Assembly: GCA_964017195.1 (NCBI GenBank)
Contig: OZ024896.1
Location: forward strand, 35,643,307 to 35,707,306
Direction: 5' to 3'
Source: Siderastrea radians
Lineage: Eukaryota > Cnidaria > Anthozoa > Scleractinia > Rhizangiidae
Length of the DNA: 64,000 nt
Under the pieces are notes generated by a model. It ran no database searches and was not told the DNA's origin. It saw nothing but the letters and a program-made list of their open reading frames with translations. Positions 1-10,700 of this stretch are shown piece by piece (position 1 is the stretch's first letter; each line of letters opens with the position of its first letter). A program made the translations under genes and the position numbers.

Positions 1-2750
1 AGAATTTAACCCATTGAAGGCTGCGTGTTTTATGATCGCTTCACTAAATTAGCAGTTGGTAACAAACAACCCATGTGCAGTACGAAAGGACAATTTATAG
101 GTTCGAAAAAACAACACTCACTTGATCTAGAATAGTTAAAATTTCTTACTTTTAAATAAAATACACCAGTTGTCAATTAAGAATTAGCCAAAAATACAAT
201 CTCAAAGTCAAAATTTTGAAAATTTCCGCAAGAGATTTCTCATGTTGTCTCGCGCGTGAAATCAAACCACAACAGAGCATTTGTGTCTGTTTAGGTCAGA
301 TTACTACTTTTCGAAATTTTATGAATGAAGGTACACAGAAAAAGAGACAGTAAGCTTTTCTAAATAATGCGTTTATTAAAACACGCCTTTACTTGTTTCT
401 GAAGACCAAACGCGTTCAATTCTTTCTTCGAGGGAAGCTACGCGCAAGCGATTTCGCTCGATGTGCAAGTTATTTTGAAGAGCATTTGGTGATGCGAACT
501 GTGCACGTTTTTCAAAACTTTTACGAAAACTGTAAGGAATATGAAGAATCCCTCAATTAAAAAGCGATTTCGATACAAATTTACAATCAAATGTGTAATT
601 TACTCTACCGTAGACTCGTAGAAGTGCTGGAGCATTTCACAGAAAGTCCGCAGCTCGAAAAATCTTTGGAGGTGGAAGGTTGTCCTTCGCCTTGACAGAT
701 GTTTTCTTCGCTCTAAATTCCAATCCTTAACTTGTCGAGTGTTTCTTAGAGCTTATTCTTTCGATTGTTTATCTTTCCGTCGTCCATGTTAAACAAAAAC
801 GAGAGAAAGTAAACGTTGTAACTCTTCACGAGTTTAGTTCTCTTTCCAGGACGATTCGAGGACGGCATGTTACTATGCGGGCTCACTAAATGACAGCGGA
901 ATAACTGTAAAGGAATGCGCGAGATACAGTGGGCTCAAGTCGCGGTCAGCAAACAATACAGGGAGCATGCGTTTCGGAAACCGCCGTCCACGACCATGGA
1001 CGGTGGTTGAATCAAAGGGAGTTTCGACACATGGCAGAGGTCCCTTTTCGTCCCGTCCGTCAGCTCAGCGAATACAAAGGAAAAGGGGCCTCTGCTAGCA
1101 GGGAAAGGCCAATCGTAAGTTGCTTTATTTGCTGTTCCAGTTCTTAGTTTGCCTTTATTTCCTTTTTGCATTGAACAATTCATTCTTCGTTGTTTAGCGG
1201 CTTTTTAGCAGATATGGACAGGACGGCACTTTCTTCATCCTTTGTCGGTGTACTGTCGACTTCATGTTAAGCATTTATCTCGGATTCAGAGCTAAAATTC
1301 ATCTACAAATCAGCAGAATCCGCGTAGCTCGTTTCAGTATCTGCTTTGGATTACAACATTGGAATTTTAGTCATACTATGACTTTGTTCGAATTAGCTAG
1401 AAGGTCAGAAGGCTTCGATCAACAAATAAAGTCAGAGAAACACAGCTAAAAACTAAGCGGCGTGGAATTCTTAGTTCTTGATCTGACGTCACAACTACGG
1501 CTCGCCCCAGGTTCCTCTTACTCGGACTTGAACCAAATTTTTCTTGAATTCAACAGGGCACAGAAAATCGAGAATTTAACCAAATTAAAAAATTTTTGCG
1601 AAGAAATGTTCCACATGATAACAGAATTTATTTAGCCGAAAAAAACTTTTAGGGGTTAGGTGCACTTTAAAAAAGGATTGTCTAGTAACAAACAAAGAAA
1701 AAAGAGGTACAAATCGTCAGATCATAAAAAAATCGCAGCAGTCACTGTAAAACGCATCTTATAAAAAATGGAAAGCGCCATGCACACGAGCAAATTTTTC
1801 GACAAATTTTCTTTGACAAATGTTATTTGCTTATGACAAATGAAAACTGGCACCCGGTTTTCATTTTCCAAAGAAAATCTGTCAAATGTTAAATTTGCTC
1901 TTGTAGATGGATCGTCAAAGAAAATTTGTCAAAGATTTGTGGAAAATTAGTTCCCAGATCCTTCGCGCGCGCGTTTTTATGGAGCTGTTATCGGGCCTCA
2001 GCGAGTGATTTGGCCGTTTCAGACATTTCACTGCTTCGAGAAGCATTTTAACACTACAAGCCTCCCTTTGCCATTGTCCATGTAAACCAACTATCTTTTT
2101 CTGCTCCGCATTTTCAGCCGCATGTCGCAATAAAAGTACTGCTGCCGTGCCACATGATATATTTTTTATTATTATTTTTTTATTTTTTTGCAATAAAAAG
2201 CTTTATTGGTGTTAGTGCTTACAGTACAAGAAAAAACAATAGACTAACAAGAAGCAAAAAAAAAAAGAAGAAGAAAAAAAAAGAATAAATAATGAAGGTA
2301 TTGATGTGCGTTACAATTACTTTTACATACAGTGCATACATTTATCGCTAAACTTACTTATACAAGGGTCTAAGCTGAAGAAAACATAGAAATAGTAGTA
2401 TTAAAAAAAAACTACAAAAGATTTCCATATATTTCTTTGCATTCAGGCAGTTTGTTATTTTATTATAATTTAACTTGCCTTTACTTGAAAAATGAGCTAT
2501 TTATTTCTGGATAACATTTTTCACTTACTTTGTGCAACTTTCTGGCTTTCCATCCTTAGGCGCTTACTGTTTCGCTGTTCAAACGTCATTGCCAGCACAC
2601 AGACAAGGACATTAGTCAAAGAAAATGTGTTCACCCACGAACACGGTCAAATCGTTTGTCATAGAAAATTCGCTCGTGTACATGGGGCTTCAATGTTTGG
2701 AAAAATTCAGATCTGACTGTTCAAAAATACAACCACAGCGAAGAAGTACT
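1..2750. other. no gene recognised
   Basis: No open frame here has a recognisable domain. A possible splice acceptor (ttctctttccag, ending at 849) and a good donor (GTAAGT at 1115) exist, but no single frame stays open between them: the frame from 850 meets TAG near 1094, and the frame used at the donor is closed by TAA at 908. If gene A has an untranslated or upstream exon inside the window it would be in this stretch, but none could be proved. The part from about 2,160 to 2,420 is A/T-rich with long A-runs and may be the tail of an old retroelement. Confidence 0.4.
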
Positions 2751-2895
2751 ATTTCAAAAACGAGTGCCAGTGTTTCATCACGATTTCCAAACACGAGAAA
2801 ACAGATGAAAGCACGAGGCGGCTTCGGCCAAGTGCTTTTATGGTTTTCGAGTGTTTGGAAATCGTGATGAAACACGATGCACGAGTTTTTGAAAT
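2751..2895. repeat. short foldback element (MITE-like)
   Basis: Near-complete palindrome. The left end atttcaaaaacgagtgc is matched by the inverted right end gcacgagtttttgaaat, and the arms continue through tttcatcacgatttccaaacac and its complement. The loop contains cgaggcggcttcggccaag. No coding capacity. It looks like a non-autonomous DNA transposon; no clear target-site duplication was seen. Confidence 0.7.
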
Positions 2896-3873
2896 GACTT
2901 CTCTAAAGAAACAATACAAAATTATGCAGTGTTGTATTTTTTCCCATTTTTCTTTAAAATGCCTTGTATGTGTGATTTGTTGTATTCAGTCGGCATTCAT
3001 TGTATTTGTGAGCTTTTGTTTTTAATTATCCAACAGTTTCACGTTGCACCAAATTTGTATTCCAAAAGCGTTGTGAACTTGAAGTGATTTACATATTGTT
3101 TTTGCCATGGCCAGAGGAAGGTTTCGCTACCCGAAAACAATCGAGGAAGAAGAACTTTGCGTAGAGAGAGCAGTACTGAAGTCTACCAGATATAAAAAAT
3201 AAGTGGGCAGTAGGCATTTTTGAGGATTGGCAACGAGTGCGAAGTGTCAAATCTCCAATACTCGAAGTTGGTGGAGTTTTTTTTAATTTCAAATGACTTC
3301 AGCTTGTCAGTTTGTAATTTGAAATGTTTTTCCTGGTCATTGTTTATTAAGAATTAATGATTCATGTTAAGCTGTGTTTGAGTAATATATGAATATGCAG
3401 ATTACGAACAATTGTATCATTAGTGATGAAAACGTGATGAAACACTAGTGATTTTCAACTAGTGTTTCATTGAGTTTCAAACTCACCCACCTGACCCGAA
3501 TGGAGCGCTCTGGTTGGCTTATAACGTCATGAATTATAAATGAGTTTGAGAATGGTAAATAGTGAATAGTAATGATAGTAAACTAAAAAACTGACACAAA
3601 ATGACCAACCAGAGCTATGCGCATTAAAGAATACCAGGAAGCTACTTCCTTGGAAGTTTCGAAATTTTTACTTAAATATTGAACACCGGATTGAATTGCT
3701 GGTCAGGAATACGGCAGGTACGTGAGATAACGTTAATGGCCCTGTATGAAACAAACAAAATTTAAGACAAAGCGAATTTGACAAAAGCAAAGTAGCACTG
3801 AAAACAAACGTTCAAAATGACAACAGTCTTAAAGACTTCGCTCCACCCTTCTTTCCTTACAAAAAAATCTCAG
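2896..3873. other. no gene recognised; intron of gene A if upstream exons exist
   Basis: No coding signal. It ends in the pyrimidine-rich stretch and CAG (3871-3873) that forms the acceptor of the first discoidin exon. The part from 3,420 to 3,480 holds a short inverted repeat around gtgtttcat. Confidence 0.4.
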
Positions 3874-4770
3874 GGTGCATTGTAGCACTTGGCATGGAAA
3901 ACAAAGAAATCTCAGATGCCCAAGTCAGCGCGTCTTCACAACTGGATGAAAACAATGCTGCAGCACAAGCGAGATTGAACTTAAAAGAAGATGGCAACAA
4001 GCAGGGAGGTTGGTCAGCTCTTATCAATGACTTTAACCAATGGCTTCAGGTGGATCTTGGTAGCTACACCAGAGTGACACGTGTAGCGACTCAGGGGAAG
4101 GATGGTCACGATCAGTGGGTGTCGAGATACAGGCTACAGTACAGCAATGATGGTGTGTCCTTCAGTTATGTCAAGAAGACAGAGAACAGTTCGGCAAAGG
4201 TACATCTCTTCTCTGTATTACGTCTTAGAGATACCGTCATGACTTGCAACGAGCGTGACTGGTTTAGCACCGGGTCGATATAGCCTGTAACCAACAAGAA
4301 AACCGGATTTCGGGTCACATGACACATGCCCAATATTACATTCTGAAGTGATAACTTTCAACCCAAGAAATACCCTCGTTTAAGCACTTTGTAGATTATG
4401 TCTATATGGTAAAGTTTGGCTGCTAAACCCACGATATAGAATAGCCTGTTTTAGCCTGACATTTTAATTAACTATTGATCTTTGAGGGCGTTTATTTACG
4501 TTACCTTTTTATGTGGAGTGCTTAGTAGCCCGCGAGAACACTTCCTTATTCCTTTATTGGTTACTCGCTTTTTACGCGATTGCACGAGATTAATTGCTCA
4601 TCGTTTTAATTGATTTATTTTGTCACTTCAGGTATTTTATGGAAATCAAGACAGTGACACTGTTGTGTACAACATTTTAAGTCCGCCAATCACAGCACGC
4701 TACATTCGGATATTGCCAGTGGAATGGCACAATCACATATCAATGAGGATGGAGATCTATGGCTGTGCAG
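3874..4770 (+). CDS. gene A, discoidin (F5/8 type C) domain exons
   Basis: Two exons, 3874-4199 and 4632-4770, joined in phase 0, give about 155 residues, the normal length of an F5/8 type C domain. The domain opens with Cys (codon 3876) followed by ALGMENKEISDAQVSASSQ, the classical start of the family. It continues with GGWSA, the WLQVDLG strand and VTRVATQGKDG, and closes in the second exon with RYIRILP, MRMEIYGC. First and last Cys would form the usual disulfide. Both outer borders are phase 1, so the domain is a complete 1-1 module that could be shuffled without breaking frame. The reading frame after 4199 hits a stop at 4281 in the intron, which is why the exon must end at the GTACAT donor. 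Confidence 0.93.
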
Positions 4771-7700
4771 GTGCTCTACAGTCCTCTATAATTAGATGTG
4801 ACCCTTTCGTGTAACATCTGCCCTGCTGGATGGAAATTGACGCATTTGGACATGCAAAATACAGAGATGACGGCCATTCAGATGTTAATTCCATTGGTTT
4901 TTGATGTCCCAATGGGTCACTTGCAATCTAACATGACGGATTTTGTACCACGTGACCACGTCATGCAAAGGGCTCATTAGAGAACTTGAATGAGGTTTAA
5001 CTGCAAAGGGCCCATTAGAAAACCTGAATGAGGTTTACATGCAAAGGGTCCATTAGGGAACCTGAATGGGGATTACATAAAAAGGGCCCATTTAACCTGA
5101 ATGAAGTTTAACTGCAAAGGACCTATTAAACCTGAATGAGGGTTACACGCAAAAGGCCCATTAAACCTGAATGAGGGTTACATGCAAAGGGCCCATTAGA
5201 GAACCTGAATGGGGATTACATGTAAAGGGCCCATTAGAGAACGTGAATGGGGATTACATGTAAAGGGCCCATTAGAGAACCTGAATGACGGTTACATGCA
5301 AAGGGCCCATTAGAGACCCTGAATGAGAATTACATGCAAAGGGCCCATTAGAGAACCTGAATGGGGGTTACATGCAAAGGGCCCATTAGAGAACCTGAAA
5401 GAGGGTTACATGCGAAGGGTCCATTAGGGAACTTGAATAGGGGTTACATGCAAAGGGCCTATTAAACCTGAATGAGGATACATGCAAAGGGCCCATTAGA
5501 GGTCCTGAATGGGGGTTACATGCAAAGGACCCATTAAACCTGAATGAGGGTTACATGCAAAGGGCCCATTAGAGAACGTGAATGGGGGTCACATGCAATA
5601 GGCCCATTAGAGAACCTGATTGAGGATTACATGCAAAAAACCCGAAAAACGGAGAATGGGGATATGGCGAACTGGTTTTTGTGCTTCGTTTAACGTTAAG
5701 GTAACGTCTTGTTAAATGTTACCGAGATGTTGTAGATTTATATTCCTTTTGCTTCACTCAGTGGTACCCATGCCAACTGTTTGCCTCCAGAAGACAACAT
5801 CTGGCCAATGCTGCAGCATTCCTTTCAAGTACAAAGGAGTGACATACAATTCCTGCACGAAAGCCGATCATCACAGGCTTTGGTGTTCATTGGATCCTGT
5901 GTATAAAGGAAGATGGGGAAATTGTCGTAAGCCTGCATTATCATGATATAAACTGCGAGCATTCTGTTTCTACGTACTTCTAATTTTTCTTTAACGCGAG
6001 AACTTCGTGCGAAACGCGACGTATGGAGCAGGGAGGCGAAGCGAGCCAATCTTCCTTCATTTTCCCCGTCCATTGGTACAAGTTTTACATTTCTGGCTGC
6101 CCGTAGAATCTTAGAGGAAACTCAATGGCAGCTGCTTGTCGGTTTAGAAATTTATATTTTTGTCGCTTAAAACGTAAGTAACGCCAGCTTGGACAAAAGA
6201 GGAAAAAAACACTCCATCTTTTAATATCATTTGCACTAGGAACAACTGCGAGATAAGTAGAAGTGTAAAAGAGGAAAGGAAAACTTTGTCCTTTGTGCAC
6301 GTGCACCCCGCATATGTTCACGCCTCCATTGCACCCTTTTTCAAGTTGGCAATGATTAACATGATTCCACTTGTGCTTACCTCGCCTGTGAAAACCAGGC
6401 TTAGGTGGCAAAGACAAAAAGTTATTTACCACTAAATAAACTGCCGTCTGTCCCGTTTCCAAGTTAAAAATTGCTTCCGCTTGTGAAATTTTATTTATGC
6501 TACATGCTCTTGATTAACACTTACTTTGCGATAAAAAATCTCACTTGTTGGCTATGCCACCCATTTTTAATACTATTTTAAAAACCTAGACATATTTTGG
6601 AATCCAAGGAGACCCAAATAAAGTGGTTCAGTTTTGTCTGGAATTACTCTGCTGCTTACAGATGACCAGGATGGAAATGGTTTACAACTTTAAAAAAAGT
6701 TGTTCTTAATAAATACTTAATAAATGACTATAATTCAGTCGCGCGATTGCAAGATGTAGTTTCAATAAACAACTCATTTATTTATTTTTTATTTTTCAAA
6801 TATCGCTTTGACCCAGGTCTTTTAAAATCCCACGTTTTTAAACATGGAATTTTAAATTCCTTAAAATTTGTATTTTTAAGCTACTACTGCTGCTCCAACT
6901 TCACGACCACTGCAAAGGACGACATCAAATACCAGCTCAAGTGAAACTATCACTTCAACAGTTGATTTCAAACCCAAAGAAGAAAGAGTTGCAATGCGGG
7001 AAGAAAAAGGTAACACTAATAGTTAAACGTTCCATTGAGGCGCTGTTACAGGAGGCAATTCACCGTGCCAAAAAAGATGGCGACTGGCATATTTATCCAC
7101 AATTCTTAGCGCACAAAAACCAGAAAAACGCTCCTAAAAACGCAAAGAAACGTTGTAAAAACTTGAAACTTAGCATACACAATGTTGCTAGCACAGGGAC
7201 AAATTTATGCAAAAAACATGGATTTTAATTTTCCCATTGGCTTTGTAGGGTTCGCAAGGTACTGTGATAAAATTTACAGCTGTCATCTTTTTCCGTACTA
7301 TGGATTTTTCCTGCAACTTGTAAGGCAACAGATAACGAGAGCATTGCGAGGCAAGTTGCAGAATACATTTTACAGGCTGGAACTTATCTCGCAACGTTGC
7401 AAAAAGTAGAAGCCTAGTCTACTTTTCCTGCAACTCGCAACGCAATTTTTCTTTGCGAGACATGTTGCGAAGAGGGGCCGGTTGTTGTGCAATTGTGTCC
7501 GCAACTTGCCTCGCAACCCCGCTGCGTTGCAAGTTGTAGCGGAAAAAAATTGCTTCGTGTAACAGTGCCTTTAAGCATGTTTAATGACTAATGTTGGCGC
7601 AATGGTACACGTGATGTGGTCAGCACGTTAGGCTTTCCATCGGACTTTGATTGCAAGATCGGAGGGTCAGCGACACAATGCATGCTGGTCTCTGTTTCGT

Positions 7701-10700
7701 GTCGTGCTGTTTCGTTAGATAAGAAACTTTACTCCACATTATCCCTCAACCTAGGCCCCAGTCCTTCAAAGGTTGGATAGCGCTATCCACCGGATAAATC
7801 TCTATCCAGTAAATAACGCAATTGGTTTCCCTAACACTTATCCACTGGATAGCGGAAAAGTGCTAACCAACTTTTGAACAACTGGGGCCAGGTGTACCGG
7901 CGAAACCAGCATTTGTTTGGGAACCCTAACAAAAGATGTAACTTTTCCACGTATTAGCTGAACTCCAAACTAGATTTCCAAACTAGCGAGGGCTCAGTTA
8001 GCGGCCAGTTCAACTCAGGGTCTCAAGGGCGTCTTTGAAGCCCTGGAGCGCCGACATTGTTGCTGTGGAGCCTTGCATGATCCCGTAACTTTTCTTTATT
8101 TTGAGAGCCTGATAAAAATGCTGATTCTGGCTAAATGGAGCCCTGGAGGGTAGCGATGGAGCCCTAGAGCCACGATTTTTCTGTCTTGGAGCCCTGCATT
8201 TTTCAGTTCGGAGCGCGAGTCCTGGAGCACTAAACCTTTTTGGGAACCCTGTCCACTAACAGTACCTCCCAGGCGTCGTTCGCATTCGTGTATAGCAAAT
8301 ACGTTCATCTTGTGGTCAGTCCACCTAAAAAAAAGTCGTGCCAAATGTCAAAACTAGTTAACAAACAAATGCACAATTTAACTAAAAAGCATTAACGACG
8401 TGTATTTGCAGAATTCTAACGTCCCATTGAGACAGTACGACTTGTGCTTACCACTGCCGCATGTGACTCATGCGGTAAACGTTGCAGCTTTCGACAATAT
8501 CTGTGGTATGATCGTCGTAGAGTGGTCCTTAGCTAGAGTTTGAAATTGTTTTGTTTTAAATCACAGGACATGTTCTTGTCACGCACGACAATCGTAAGTA
8601 AGTTGTAGCTTTGCCGGTTTACACTAAACACTTCGTAGGTTGCGTAAACATGCTGGGTGCAATAAAGTTGTACCGTTGATCTAAATCGACCCTATCAGAA
8701 AAAGTTTTTCTCAGAAAGTTTCCTCTACATAAGGCGATATTTTATGGAAGCTTGTTAGGCCAGGTCAGTGCGCCCCATCTTTGTCTCTTTTATGTTTATT
8801 GACCCTTTCCTTTACAACCCTCTACAGGTTCTATCGTCTCTAATGTTGTCGGTCCCTTGGTAACCTTCTTTTTGATAGCTGCCATCGCACTGGCTGGGTT
8901 CCTGTACTGGCGAAAGTGAGTCTGAGAATAAGTGAAGTGTTGGAGACGTTCTTTAGTTTTCTTTTTTAATATGATCAAGTTCTAGAATACTAAGTTGTGG
9001 ACATCTTAAAATTGTTTTTTTTTTGTTAAAAGAGGTGTTCCGCTGAGTCAAACAAGCTGCACGCAAAGCAGAAGCTGTTGTTCAAAGAAAAAACAACAAC
9101 AAAGAGAGAGTAAATAGTTTAGATTTATAGAGATATTCGGGGTTTTTCTCTGACTGCTACAGAGAGGGAGGAAATAAATGTAAAGAAGATCCTCGCATTT
9201 ATTAACGCAACTTACGCAGTTGCGAAAAGAAAGCCTGAAAAAATCAGGCTTGCCGGGATTCGAACCATGACCTCTGCGATACCGGTGCAGCGCTCTAACC
9301 AATTGAGCTAACAAGCCAACTGTGAGCTGGTCATTAAATTGGTTCGTAATATACCCGGGAAAGATGAAGATGAAATTTTGAATATATGAAATTCATATAT
9401 TTGAACTGCGGAATGACGAAATAAATGTAAAGAAGATTCTCGCAGTTATTAACGCAACTTATGCAGTTGCGAAAAGAAAGCCTGAAAAAAATCAGGCTTG
9501 CCGGTTGGCTTGTTAGCTCAATTGGTTAGAGCGCTGCACCGGTATCGCAGAGGTCATGGTTCGAATCCCGGCAAGCCTGATTTTTTTTTTCAGGCTTTCT
9601 TTTCGCAACTGCATAAGTTGCGTTAATAACTGCGAGGATCTTCTTTACATTTATTTCTTCATTCCGCAGTTCAAGTATATGAATTTCATATATTCAAAAT
9701 TTCAGAGAGGGAGGAGTTGGTGTATTTTTTTATTGTGATAATATAGGGCGCTCAACGAAGGGTAAGTGGTTTATAGCGAAAACAAGGTACTTAAACGAAT
9801 TAATTAACAAAGCCGGGAACAAAACGACAATTCAGTAAGATGTAATTTGTGCATTTAGCTTACTCAGTCAATGTTTCTTGGTTTTCTTACAGGAGGAGAG
9901 CTAAAATGGATGAGAACACGCAGACCGTCAGATATGAGAGGTTAGTTCAAATAAACACTTGCTCGATACGGTGAGCTTATGTTGTTTCATAACTGATGAA
10001 TGAACCAATTTAATGAGCTCCTTGCTCAGTCGATGAAAACAGATTATGCAGTACCAGAGTGGGTGGAGACGGGGTATCAGAACCACTAGAATTAGCAAAT
10101 TTTAGGTGAATAAATTTGGAACACGGAAAAATGTCCTGGTCCCGATAGCACCTCACGGGAACCTTAGCGGTGACCACGGGTCAACACACAGAGGTCAGAA
10201 AATGGTTTTTTTCTCTATCTGAGGCAGCTGGCAATGTTACGCAAAAAAGAAAACATAAGACTCCCGGTTGGAAATGAAACATCGAAGAGGTCAGCGTTCT
10301 CGTTGCTTGGGGTCCCCAACGTCGTACGCGATACCAAAGTGGGCTGAAGCCACACAAAAATATTGCGTTTGGTCAGAACTAAAGCCCTGGCCAAACGGAG
10401 TAGCAACTTAACGCAAGTTTGGAAATGCCAACTCGGGTAACAGACTTGTGATGGGAGACTAAGTACTCGCAAGTACACACAAGATAGATACAAGTTACAA
10501 AAAGGCCATTTGAGTGGAGCCTTGTGCGTGTGTCCGTACGAAGAAATGGAAAACAATACTGAGACCAACTTGTATCGACTTAAGTGGGTGGCCAAATGAT
10601 GAAAGACGCATTCACTTGCCTGCAAATTTGAACTCGCTCAAAGTGAGCTCAAGGTATCCCAAGCGATAGCAAGTACGCGTAAATTATGGCCAAATGGAGT

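Larger units (their letters stand above)
9160..9690. mobile_element. tRNA-derived inverted repeat element
   Basis: The two tRNA-like units lie head to head. Each is flanked by aagcctgaaaaaatcaggct hairpins and by gcgaaaagaaagcctg / gcaactgcataagttgcg segments, ending in agatgaagattt- and aaatttcaga-type flanks with an inverted catatatttgaactgcggaat. This is a tRNA-derived SINE- or MITE-like repeat in an intron of gene A. Outer ends are approximate. Confidence 0.6.

Noticed and set aside
850..943. Possible WSC-like exon (GSLNDSGITVKECARY) ahead of gene A
   Set aside because: It has an acceptor but only a weak donor, lacks the WSC Cys pattern, and its phase could not be tied to the discoidin exon.
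929..1183. Overlapping open frames on both strands near the start of the window
   Set aside because: The plus frame starts at a GTG with an upstream stop, the other plus frame is closed by TAG before the donor, and no domain is seen on either strand.
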